DNA of 64,000 bases from contig NW_020167527.1 in NCBI RefSeq assembly GCF_001641265.1, forward strand, positions 682,001 to 746,000. The letters run 5' to 3'. This DNA comes from Pseudogymnoascus destructans. Lineage: Eukaryota; Ascomycota; Leotiomycetes; Thelebolales; Thelebolaceae. Both the position numbers and the translations under genes were made by a program. Below are positions 49,607 to 58,937 of the stretch, one piece after another. Within the stretch, counting starts at the first letter, position 1, and the number at the start of each line of letters is the position of its first letter. The notes under the pieces are model-generated. The model made no database searches. It saw nothing but the letters and a program-made list of their open reading frames with translations, and was not told where the DNA came from.

Positions 49607-50543
49607 TGTCATACTGACATTCGTTGCACTCAGTTTGCTATCAAACTCAAGAGCAAACTTAGAAATCTCCTCCTCAAACCTACAAGTCACTATACATATT
49701 TTGGCTTGTCACACCAACAACAAGAGCAATACTACTCAACGATTGCTACAACCCGACGTCATTGCTCCTTAGTTACTGGGCCGATATGACCACATAGCAT
49801 ATCTCTACAACCCTCTATGATTCATTACATGACATCACTCCTTAGTTACTGGGCTAATACTACACATGACATATCTCTATCAACTAGAGGCCTAGGAACA
49901 TGAACGATAGCTCCAAAAGCTTCTACAACCCTCTATGATTCATTACACGTCATCGCTCCTTAGTTACCCACAAGATTGGTTAAGTTATGACATAATTTAT
50001 CTATAGGTACTCTGACCTTGGACCTCCTTTTCACTTCCTATAGGCTAGGAACCCAAGAGATGGTTCTATGGGATTTTCTTACGTTCACTACATGATTAGC
50101 AAGCTAGTTGTGGGTCGCACTTGATTTCTAATACATTTACCAAGCCTGGTTAGTCATGGAAAGTCATGGAAAATGAGAGAACTACACTCCTTTGGCATAA
50201 ATAGGATTGCCCTTTCCTTAAGAAAGGGCAAGCAGACAATACAGTAAATCGACTATCACATACTTCCACGTCTTTTACAAGCTTCCAAGCATTCATCTTG
50301 TTACTCCTTGTTTCTGAACAGTCAGTGAGGTGTTAACCTCTGACTTACCCCTGAGTTCCCAGACTCAACATTTGTTGCAACTTGTCTGAACCACTTCACT
50401 ACATCACACACCTGATTGCTGCGTTGTGGAACAGTCTAAGCTACAACCCTTTGGCTCTGTTTTCTAAGACAGTGTGTTGTCTTAGTAAAATCATCCCTTC
50501 CTTGGGTGGCTAGATTCTCACATCTGGTGCACCCATCATTACA
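49607..50543 (+). repeat. Gyp-937 5' LTR (copy G) next to its internal region
   Basis: 937 bp, TGTCATACTGAC to CATCATTACA, followed after 52 bp by a gypsy Gag-Pol ATG. Flanks CTTAC and CCTTG do not match, as expected for a 5' LTR with internal sequence on one side. TATA-like ATAAATAG is at 50197-50204, and AAGCAGACAA, the probable transcript start region, at 50230-50239. The other family members here are solo LTRs, so this copy identifies the internal region of the family. Confidence 0.8.
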
Positions 50544-50545
50544 CC

Positions 50546-50555
50546 TTGCCTGCTT
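50546..50555 (+). promoter_or_regulatory. Gyp-937 probable self-primer binding site
   Basis: TTGCCTGCTT, two bases after the LTR, is the exact complement of AAGCAGGCAA in LTR copies A, C and D. That block lies about 33 nt downstream of the TATA-like ATAAATAG. Copy G itself has one change (AAGCAGACAA). No TGG primer site for a tRNA 3' end is seen. Confidence 0.55.
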
Positions 50556-50595
50556 CAAGCTTCAACTATTTCTATAGCAGCACTTCGATACTACA

Positions 50596-53500
50596 ATGGA
50601 GGACGACCAAGCTCCTACAACTACTGCTGAACAGCAGATGCAACAACTGTTTGCCTTTATACAAACTATAGCAAACAAACTTGAGAATTTGGAAAACACC
50701 TTTCAAGCCAACACTTCAGCAACACAATCTTCAACTCAGACACATCATACAGAGCTTCCCACAGCTCCTCTGGCTATTTCGAGTACCCCAGGTGCACTTC
50801 CTAAAGTGCAAACACCAGATTTATACCATGGAGACAGGAGGAAGTTGAAGGGATTCCTTATGCAACTGGACATCTACTTCACCCTCAGGCCTCATCAGTT
50901 CACCTCAGACATTCAGAAGATCTATTTTGCTGCCAGCTACCTCCGTGGATCTGCATTCAACTTCTTTGAGCCATATCTTAGAAGACTTAGTGGCAACAAA
51001 AATACCACTACACCTTTGATTACCTCTTATGACCAGTTTCAAGAGGAACTTACCAGGACCTTTGGAGACATCAACGAAACTTCTACAGCAGAAAGAGAGC
51101 TACAGAAGCTATGTCAAAAGACCTCTGCTGCTCAGTATACAACAGAATTTAGGAGAATCACTTCTTACTTGACTTGGAATGAAGAAGCCTTAGTCTTCAC
51201 TTACTACCAAGGGCTCAAGAGCTCTATTAAGGATGAACTCAGCAAAGAAGAACGCCCTACAACACTTCAAACGCTTATAGAGAAAGCTGTCAGACTTGAT
51301 GATAGGCTTTTTGAAAGAAGAAAGGAGAAGAACCAAGACTGGCATCCAACAAGAAATTTCAACAATTACACCTCTACACCAACTGCTAAGGACTCAGCAC
51401 CTGCACCTATGGACTTAGACGCCTCTATAAAGAGATCTACAGCAAATCCAGCACCTCAGCCTACAAGAAGCCCTCAAAAAGTGAAAAGGGGTAAACTTAC
51501 TCCTCAAGAAAGAAAACACAAAATGGACAACAACCTTTGTTTATACTGTGGCAAAGGGGGGCACAGAATTCAGGAGTGCTATTCAGCACGGGGGAGTGCT
51601 GAATCAAAACATATAGCAGCCTCAGACACAGTCACAGCTGCTATTCCTGAAAAACTTGAAAAATCCCCACCAGGCACAACTTCAACTGAGACTACAACTT
51701 CTCCCCTAGACAACAAAGATGTGACGATGGTGCTTTCTCAGAGTTTCACACACCTGTTAATCCCTATTCAACTCCATTTCAAACAACAGGTGTTATCTAC
51801 AAGGGCTATGATAGACTCAGGGGCAACAGGCAACTTTATATCTCAAGACCTCATCTTGACACACCAGTTACCTACAATTCCCAAACGCACTCCAGAGTTG
51901 CTCCGAGTCATTGATGGAACTCCTATCAGTTCAGGTTCCATTACCTGCAACACCCCAGTACTCAAACTTGAGATTCCCCTAGGAAAATCAACATTTTCAG
52001 ACACCATCTCTTTAGATGTTATACCAATGAAGTACTCAGTCATCCTAGGTCTTCCATGGCTTCAAAGGCATGATCCAACTATCAATTGGAAGCATTTATC
52101 GCTTGGGTTTAGCTCAAATCCGGAGCTCAATACTGAAAAAACCCTTCAAGCCTCAGTTACCCCTATTCAGGTCCAAGACTCAGACTTGTCCCAGATCAAG
52201 GATTTTGACCAAACTATGGACGATATATCATCTCTGATATGGGTTAAACCTTTCCAACCTGTCCTGGAGATAGCAGCTACTTCAGATTTGGAGAAATCAT
52301 CTCAGGAGGTCATTTTGCCTTTAGCATACCAAGACTACCAACATCTTTTTGACAAGGCAAAGGCATCAATTCTGCCAAAGCACCAGCCTTATGACCATGA
52401 GATACCACTCGCAGAAGGCTCAATGCCTCCCTACGGCCCTATCTACTCTCTATCTAAATTAGAGCTGAAAACTCTCAGAGAATACCTAGATGAGAACCTT
52501 AGTTCTGGCTTTATCAGACCTTCTTCCTCACCAGCAGGAGCTCCCATTCTCTTTGTCAAGAAGAAAGATGGCTCCTTGCGTCTCTGTGTTGATTATAGGG
52601 GCCTCAATGCAGTCACTGTTAAAAACAGATATGCTTTACCCCTTATCCCTGAGCTCATAGATAGGCTCTCTTCAGCAAGGATCTTTACCAAGTTAGATCT
52701 CAGGGGAGCTTATAACCTGATACGCATCAAGGAAGGTGATGAGTGGAAGACAGCATTCAGAACACGCTATGGTCATTTTGAATACCAGGTAATGCCTTTT
52801 GGGCTTGCCAATGCACCTGCTTCTTTCCAAGCTCTCATGAATGATATTCTAAGACCTTACTTGGATATCTTTGTTGTTGTCTACTTAGATGACATTCTTA
52901 TATACTCTTTAGACACTCAAGAGCATGTTCTACATGTTAGACAAGTCTTAGAGAAGCTATCTCAAGCACAACTCTTTTGCAAACTTGAGAAATGTCTTTT
53001 CCATATGTCTCAAGTTGATTTCTTGGGACATAGAATTTCAACAGAAGGCATTCAGATGGACCCTGAAAAGACAAAAGCAGTACAAACGTGGCCTATTCCT
53101 TCCAGCATTAAAGAGGTTCAGTCTTTCCTTGGGTTTGCCAACTATTACAGGAGGTTTATACCAAGATATACATCCTTGGCTTTACCCCTTACTCAATTAC
53201 TCCACAAGGACACTTTGTATCACTGGGATAAGACACAGCAAGATGCTTTCAATGCTCTTAAAGGAGAATTTAAAGAAGGGAAAATGTTACTACACTTTAA
53301 CCCCTTGAAACCTGCCACTCTTGAGACAGATGCCTCAGATTTTGCTATTTCTGGAATCTTATACCAAGCTCCAAAAGACAAACAAGAAGAGCTACAGCCT
53401 GTGGCATTTTACTCAAGAAAGCTATCAGCAGCTGAACAAAACTATCCCGTTACAGACAAGGAACTGCTTGCCATAGTATGTTCTCTAAAGCATTGGAGAT

Positions 53501-54105
53501 GCTACCTTGAAGGGGCAAACTATCCTATCACTATTTACAGTGACCATTCAAATCTCTTGACCTTTACAACCACTAAACAGCTCAATCGACGACAAGCAAG
53601 GTGGTCTGAACAACTAGGAGGTTTTGACTTTGTTATAAAACATGTCTCAGGGGCCAAGAATCAAAGAGCAGATCTCCTCTCAAGAAGACATGACTACCAA
53701 GATTCTGCTAAAACTAGCAATACAAAGGCTCTGCTAGACTCAGCAAAGCTTATAGCAGCATCTTTAAGCAACCCTAGTACTACAGAGGACTTAGGGGTAA
53801 ACTTATCCCCTCAAGACCAAGTTGCCCCCATTACCTCTTCTCAGGAACCAGAGACCTTTAAAGACTATACACCCTCAGCAACACTTCTTAAAGCATTCAA
53901 AGATGCTTACAACCATGATCCCTTTGCGAAAAGAACTTTGGAATACCTCCAGAAGAAAGGTTCCTCTCTTGAGAAAGTTGGACTACAGAATTTCTCAAAA
54001 AATCAGCATGGACTTCTCTTATTCAAGAACTATATCTATGTCCCAAGGGATAAACGATTACAGCTACACCTCCTACAGCAGTTCCATGATGCTCCGATAA
54101 AGTGA
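50596..54105 (+). CDS. Gyp-937 Gag-Pol, truncated in the integrase
   Basis: 1169 codons in one open frame from ATG 50596. Gag has the LKGFLMQLDIYFTLRP and YFAASYLRGSAFNFFEPYL capsid blocks and a CCHC knuckle CLYCGKGGHRIQEC. Protease has MIDSGATGNF with D407. Reverse transcriptase has LRLCVDYRGLNAVTV, FTKLDLRGAYNLIRI and YLDD at 763-766. RNase H has LETDASDFAISGIL, KELLAIVCSLKHWR and YSDHSNLL. The frame ends HLLQQFHDAPIK at the start of the integrase H2C2 domain. Unrelated DNA follows the stop, and no 3' LTR is found. Gag and Pol are fused without frameshift. Enzymatic parts look intact but integration functions are lost. Confidence 0.93.
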   Translation: MEDDQAPTTTAEQQMQQLFAFIQTIANKLENLENTFQANTSATQSSTQTHHTELPTAPLAISSTPGALPKVQTPDLYHGDRRKLKGFLMQLDIYFTLRPHQFTSDIQKIYFAASYLRGSAFNFFEPYLRRLSGNKNTTTPLITSYDQFQEELTRTFGDINETSTAERELQKLCQKTSAAQYTTEFRRITSYLTWNEEALVFTYYQGLKSSIKDELSKEERPTTLQTLIEKAVRLDDRLFERRKEKNQDWHPTRNFNNYTSTPTAKDSAPAPMDLDASIKRSTANPAPQPTRSPQKVKRGKLTPQERKHKMDNNLCLYCGKGGHRIQECYSARGSAESKHIAASDTVTAAIPEKLEKSPPGTTSTETTTSPLDNKDVTMVLSQSFTHLLIPIQLHFKQQVLSTRAMIDSGATGNFISQDLILTHQLPTIPKRTPELLRVIDGTPISSGSITCNTPVLKLEIPLGKSTFSDTISLDVIPMKYSVILGLPWLQRHDPTINWKHLSLGFSSNPELNTEKTLQASVTPIQVQDSDLSQIKDFDQTMDDISSLIWVKPFQPVLEIAATSDLEKSSQEVILPLAYQDYQHLFDKAKASILPKHQPYDHEIPLAEGSMPPYGPIYSLSKLELKTLREYLDENLSSGFIRPSSSPAGAPILFVKKKDGSLRLCVDYRGLNAVTVKNRYALPLIPELIDRLSSARIFTKLDLRGAYNLIRIKEGDEWKTAFRTRYGHFEYQVMPFGLANAPASFQALMNDILRPYLDIFVVVYLDDILIYSLDTQEHVLHVRQVLEKLSQAQLFCKLEKCLFHMSQVDFLGHRISTEGIQMDPEKTKAVQTWPIPSSIKEVQSFLGFANYYRRFIPRYTSLALPLTQLLHKDTLYHWDKTQQDAFNALKGEFKEGKMLLHFNPLKPATLETDASDFAISGILYQAPKDKQEELQPVAFYSRKLSAAEQNYPVTDKELLAIVCSLKHWRCYLEGANYPITIYSDHSNLLTFTTTKQLNRRQARWSEQLGGFDFVIKHVSGAKNQRADLLSRRHDYQDSAKTSNTKALLDSAKLIAASLSNPSTTEDLGVNLSPQDQVAPITSSQEPETFKDYTPSATLLKAFKDAYNHDPFAKRTLEYLQKKGSSLEKVGLQNFSKNQHGLLLFKNYIYVPRDKRLQLHLLQQFHDAPIK

Positions 54106-54434
54106 ATCTTTCAAAGTGCTGACTGTACATGTGCTATCACTTGGTTTCGTTCATTGTTGTAGCATCTCATTGTCCATTTATGTATTGTACTGTGACTTGT
54201 TAGAAGCCAGTTATTAACCTCAAGATTGAGGTATGCAAGGAGGTTTCTGAATTCAGAGATTTTGACTATATTAAATGAGACCGAACAATGTGATATCTAT
54301 TAAATAAAGAGCTGCTTAAGAGTTGATGGGTTGATTGTGGTTGATTGAACTAAGTCAAGATGACATCGTTTGTATTGCATTTCAAGGCCTCGTTATAACG
54401 CTAACTTCTAAACGATAAAAGACACAAGGTTTCT
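54106..54434. other. Unassigned AT-rich stretch after the truncated Gyp-937 element
   Basis: 329 bases with no open frame of note. It contains a CCTCAAGATTGAGG short palindrome (54220-54233). Origin unknown. Confidence 0.4.
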
Positions 54435-54796
54435 TGCGTAAGGTTGACTTAACAGAGGAGGCAGGGGATTAGACAAAAAGGCTTTCCAAGTAACATGTTA
54501 TAGTATTGTAAAGAATACTATATTAAGTTGAGCACAAAGCTCCTATCTAAGGGAATACTATCTACTTATATAGTGGTGTCGTGCCTTATAGGTAATCCAG
54601 ATAGTTGATGGATAGCTAGATAATCTAGATAGTTGATAGATAGCTTAACTATCTAATATCCACTAGTTTCTGCAACTATCCACTAGCCTGGTTAGGCTGC
54701 AGCCTAGCCCTGCTAGTCCCGTGACTTCCTAGGTCACGTTACTAACCCTAGTTCTAATAGCCCTGTAACTGACATCACGTTACCATAGCCGTAACA
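54435..54796 (-). repeat. LTR-like element of the third family, reverse orientation
   Basis: On the reverse strand it reads TGTTACGGCTATGG to CCTTACGCA, has TG/CA ends, and contains CACTATATAAGTAGATAG, the same TATA-like block as the fragment at 49274-49606. TAGATAGTTGAT-type repeats lie at 54590-54660. Flanks TTTCT and CTGGT show no TSD. Confidence 0.55.
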
Positions 54797-55489
54797 CTGG
54801 TGCCATCGCAGTAGAGATACTTAATTGCTAAAGGGTGTTTTGTTGCTCCTGGCTATTAACAATCTCATGTACAGTTTGTAGATGAACTGCAATAAATGCT
54901 GTACCACTAGACTCTCTATACTCCTTTAGACAATACTTACAATGCTAGTATATAGCCTTAGAGCCTTCCTGTTGATATATTGTGTTAATTGGACCCGGCA
55001 TATGCTTCTATACAAAGGATGTCTGCGCCTAATGCTTTTCTGTTGGTTTTCGTCTATATCGTTTGGTAGAAGAGGAGGATGTGACTTAATCGAACGATTT
55101 GAGGTCTGGAGTATCGTTGCTAGAAAGAACACTTGATTTAGGGGGTGGCGATGATGCGCCTAAAGGGCATTTTTGTCTTAATACAATAGTATTTACATTA
55201 AAGGCGTCAATTTCTACAGGACAAGAGATCGCTGAAAACTCTATCTCATACCCTATTAATATTGCAATATCCTAGCCATATATTGCAATAGGTAATTTTG
55301 AATATTGCACTGCAACAATATCGTAATTTTTACTATTGCAATGCAAATAATATTGCAATAACTAGTATTGCAATAGTCAAATACTACTGCCAACACTAGC
55401 TAGGCTCAAGTGCCAGCTTAGCCTAGGACTAAGCTTACTAACCTATAATGAAGAGAGCTATAGCAGCTACTTAAAGAGCGAAGGCTTCT
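54797..55489. other. AT-rich TE debris with TATTGCAATA palindromes
   Basis: No gene is recognised. Between 55259 and 55377 the palindrome TATTGCAATA or close variants (ATTGCAATAT, TATTGCAATG) occur about seven times in both intact and half-site form. The rest has no internal repeat that I can see. Confidence 0.45.
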
Positions 55490-55910
55490 ATGGTACGCAA
55501 GTATACAAAGAAGCATGATATCCAACACTTTGATATTAGAGCTATAGTCTCTATTAAGGTTCCTTAAGAGGATAGAACCTCAACTAATAATAAGAGGCTC
55601 TTTTCACGCATTCTAGACAAGCCTTACCTACACTAATATCAGGTTCTTGCACTCTCTAGTATAATACAATGCCTTATACCTACAAAATCACTTGGAGTTG
55701 TAGAAGCTCTCTAGTCTGATATCTTAATTCCTACTTCTACAAAGCAAGTAACGCTAGGGCTTGCAGCTAGAGAGGCTTCTACAAGCGCACGGGTTGGAAT
55801 ATCATGCTAATGCAAAGGACAATGTAGTATAAAGAGGTGCCGTTGTTATAAGGAAGCAAAGGAGTGTAGTATACACTGCCATAATGATGATCATGACTGT
55901 GCAACTCAGG
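55490..55910 (+). pseudogene. Relic of a Cys-rich integrase tail (KRBA2/GIN-like), with stops
   Basis: From an ATG at 55490 one frame reads VRKYTKKHDIQHFDIRAIVS, RLFSRILDKPY, YQVLALSSIIQCLIPTKSLG, TKQVTLGLAAREASTSARVG and a Cys/His cluster CKGQCSIKRCRCYKEAKEC then SIHCHNDDHDC. Stops occur at P-stop-E, H-stop-Y, L-stop-S and C-stop-C positions. The layout resembles the C-terminal tail after the integrase in KRBA2/GIN-like proteins, where a post-integrase barrel is followed by CxC repeats. The catalytic core is not present upstream. Family assignment is from memory of this architecture and is moderate. Confidence 0.5.
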
Positions 55911-56031
55911 CCTAGCTACTCGTACAGAATTGGCTTTAATTGAGAGGCCAAAGCGGAGGAAGCGGGCAAGAGCAGACACTGTTGGAAACGTAGTATAGAG
56001 CGATTTAATATTTACTATTATATTATACTAT

Positions 56032-56130
56032 TCGTGGTTGGGCTAGCCCATTCGCGAATGGGCCGGCCTATTCGCGAATGGGCCGGCCTATTCGCGAATA
56101 CAACTTATCCGTGGTTGGGCTGGAACACAT
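56032..56130. repeat. Palindromic minisatellite near the P-loop kinase gene
   Basis: TATTCGCGAAT palindromes alternate with GGGCCGGCC: three ATTCGCGAAT cores in about 60 bp, flanked by GTGGTTGGGCT on both sides (56034 and 56114). Can form hairpins on either strand. Confidence 0.8.
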
Positions 56131-56217
56131 ATCTTACCCGGCCAAGGTCCCCGCACATACTCCGACTAAGCTGCGGCTCCGTTGTTGTTCAACGTTGCGG
56201 CGTAAATATAAGACGAT

Positions 56218-57052
56218 ATGGAGGAGCAAATCACTCGTTTGGTAGATAAATTACAAAGTATGCATGCCCCGATATTTCAAGGCCAAGGCACAGCTAACAG
56301 ACCGCGGCAGACAAGGTTTCAGAGCTCCCACCTGACTCCCGATACCTCGTAGCCATCTCTGGCATCCCAGGCTCCGGTAACCATTCACAGCCCCATTTAA
56401 CCCTTCATAACCACAAACTAACCACCCTCACGCAGGCAAAACAACTCTAGCCCTAGCCATAACTGGACGCCTCAATGACTCCCACGCCTCTTCCCACCCC
56501 TCCTCCCCACCCCTAGCCGTCTACGTCCCTATGGACGGCTTCCACCTCACTCGCGCCCAACTAAGCGCCATGCCCAACGCCGCCGAAGCTCACCAGCGCC
56601 GCGGCGCCCCCTGGACCTTCGACCCCCAAAAACTCCTCGATTTCGTGCTTGCGATGAAGGACCCCTCGCGGGGGACTGTATTCGGGCCGTCGTTTGACCA
56701 CGCGCTTAAGGATCCGGTGGAGGGGGATGTGAGGGTTGATGAGAGCGCGCGAGTTGTGGTGCTGGAGGGGCTGTATTTGAGTCTTCGTGGCGGGGTGTGG
56801 GGGGAGGTGGGGGCGGAGATGGATGAGCGGTGGTTTGTGGATGTGGAGAGGGAGATGGCGACGGGGAGGGTGGTGGAGCGGCATGTTAGGAGTGGGGTTT
56901 GTGGATCGAGGGGGGAGGCGGTGGAGAGGGCGACGGGGAGTGATGCGTTGAATGCGGAGGAGATTTTGGGGGGGAGGGGGGAAGTGGAGGAGGTTATTAG
57001 GAGTGTGCAGGATGAGGCGTGGGCGGGGTTGAATGTTGATGATGATGAGTAG
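56218..57052 (+). CDS. P-loop kinase of the uridine kinase / phosphoribulokinase type
   Basis: Exons are 56218-56257, 56323-56376 and 56436-57052, with introns of 65 and 59 nt; 236 residues. The acceptor at 56322 is chosen because it alone yields MEEQITRLVDKLQ joined to KLPPDSRYLVAISGIPGSG in frame. Walker A GIPGSGKTT is at residues 27-35. VPMDGFHLTR (substrate-binding Asp), APWTFDP and FGPSFDHALKDPVEGDVRV follow, then VVVLEGLYL and RWFVDVEREMATGRVVERHV with the lid arginines. Such proteins phosphorylate small molecules such as nucleosides or pantothenate; the exact substrate is not clear. It resembles yeast Yfh7 more than true uridine kinases. It is convergent with FOL3 (107-bp gap). Confidence 0.82.
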
Positions 57053-57159
57053 GGGGGGATCAGGGCGCGATATTACACGGCGTTTCACTACTGTTGGGGG
57101 CTATTGTAGTTGAAGCGATATGGTATTTATTCCAGTTCAGGGTATCGGATTGAAAGGGG

Positions 57160-58392
57160 CTACTTGCTCTCTGATTCGGCATTACGGAGTAATCGCAGGA
57201 CGTCAGAGACAAGGTATAAACTCCCTGCGATGACCAGGGGCCCGCCTGCCGAGGTATCAGCTGCCCAGCGCAGTGCTCCCAAAACATCACTGCCAGCCTC
57301 ATACTGCTGTTGTGTTTCAACACCAGCGCTGGAAATGCTGCTAAGGATACCCGCCGATGCCATAGGGTGAACCCACGGCATTCCATCAACGGGCCCGAAT
57401 TCAGTCGTTACCACGTTGTCGCCAGACTGCACAAGGGGCTTCAGAATGCTATTGAGCTCTTTCCCTGCTGATGCGGCGAGGACCCATGTCACCTTAGTCG
57501 AATTTGGGCGCAGTTTGCGATCGACGAAAGCTCCGAGGGCTGCTGCTGATTGCGCATTGTGTGCGCCATCAAGTGTGGTCGGCTCCTGCCGCCCGGTAAT
57601 AACGCCGATTCCTATTTGCTGCAACCTCCCTGGCCATTGTAATTTTCGTACAGCACGCAAGATCTGGTCCAAGGGAGGGTTGGGGTTCCCGGTTGCTATC
57701 TGAAATGCGTTGTATGCGCACGCGAGGTTATCCAACTGATGCGGCTCGAAATTATCTTCCGATATCTCCTTGGCAACAGCAGAGCCCGTTGCGCTCAGGG
57801 TGACCTCGGTGCCAATGTCCCGAGCATGCTTTTCTACGACTTCCCGAACAGAAGGGGGGTTGGTGCTGTCTAGCACACAGGGTACTCCTGGTCTCATGAT
57901 GCCTGCCTTTTGCAGTGCTATTTCCTCAAGTGTGTTTCCCAGGAACGACTGGTGGTCAAGTCCCATCTTGGAGATAACAGTGACAGCCTTGTTCTCCAGG
58001 ATATTTGTCGCATCCAATTTCCCACCCAACCCAACCTCTATCACGCCCATCTCGATCTTCTCTCGTGCGAATATTTCGAACGCAGTGGCGGTCAGGAGCT
58101 CAAATTCAGAGGCGCCGACCCCCTCATCCTTGTTCCTGTTGTTGACCAGGCGCTCAGCCTCGAGAAATACCGACTCCTGCACCGCCTTATCGTTGATCGT
58201 GATGCAGTCCCACCTGTCCATGAGGTGCGGGGATGTGAAACGGCCGCTTCTGATGCCGCTGGCCTGTAGCATGGCCGAAAGGTACGCGCATATTGTTCCC
58301 TTCCCATTGGTACCCGCGACGTGAATCGCCTTCCAGGTCTGAGGCGTGTGTTGAACCAGGCGCGCAATGCGCCTCAGGCCAAGCTCTATCAT
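57160..58392 (-). CDS. FOL3: Dihydrofolate synthase (FolC family)
   Basis: Joins glutamate to dihydropteroate in folate synthesis. Single exon, 410 residues; start MIELGLRRIARLVQHTPQTW. The ATP loop VAGTNGKGT spans residues 25-33. Next come GRFTSPHLMDRWDCITIND, the folylpolyglutamate synthase signatures EVGLGGKLDATNIL and ISKMGLDHQSFLG, KAGIMRPGVPCV, and WPGRLQQIG followed by LDGAHNAQSAAAL in the Mur-ligase C-terminal domain. Length and start fit fungal Fol3 rather than the longer polyglutamate synthase Met7. No lesion. Confidence 0.92.
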   Translation of the reverse strand: MIELGLRRIARLVQHTPQTWKAIHVAGTNGKGTICAYLSAMLQASGIRSGRFTSPHLMDRWDCITINDKAVQESVFLEAERLVNNRNKDEGVGASEFELLTATAFEIFAREKIEMGVIEVGLGGKLDATNILENKAVTVISKMGLDHQSFLGNTLEEIALQKAGIMRPGVPCVLDSTNPPSVREVVEKHARDIGTEVTLSATGSAVAKEISEDNFEPHQLDNLACAYNAFQIATGNPNPPLDQILRAVRKLQWPGRLQQIGIGVITGRQEPTTLDGAHNAQSAAALGAFVDRKLRPNSTKVTWVLAASAGKELNSILKPLVQSGDNVVTTEFGPVDGMPWVHPMASAGILSSISSAGVETQQQYEAGSDVLGALRWAADTSAGGPLVIAGSLYLVSDVLRLLRNAESESK

Positions 58393-58937
58393 CTTCCAGC
58401 TGTCGCGGCTCGCATTTCGAGTAAACGAAACCTAGAATTCACCTCCGAGTCATCGCAGTCGCCAAGGTACCAGCTGCTGTCGTCGTCGTTGCAGCTGTTG
58501 CGGTGCTGCTGGCTATATTTCAGACGTGAGTCAGTCTCTTTGGAGCACTGAGGTCGTAAATCTTCAGAATCGATGATGTTCCTGAAATATTTTAGCGCGA
58601 GTTCTTAGCGCGATTTCGGAACAAAAAGCCACAGATACAAGGTACTTTCAGTGCTGTACTGGAGCATTGTTACCTCGGGGGCGCACGATCTGATTGGCTG
58701 ATGAATTTTGTCACCCCGTCACGCTTTACATCGCCCGCCCGCCTCCCCAATAATCCGTCACTTCAGGTATCTCACTCCCAAAATCAATTGACGCCGTCGA
58801 CCCCTACGTCTGAGAATATTATCTGAAATCTTTCCGAATTCATCGCGATTTCTATAACCCCAATTCGCGACCGTCCTTCTCTCCACAAATCCAAACACTT
58901 GTCGAACTCTACCCCAGAGTTGCGCGCCACATCTGAC
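58393..58937. promoter_or_regulatory. Divergent region between FOL3 and the next gene
   Basis: 545 bases. 58393-58530 contains CAGCTG-rich sequence (GTCGTCGTCGTTGCAGCTG); the rest is unremarkable. No further gene is seen. Confidence 0.45.
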
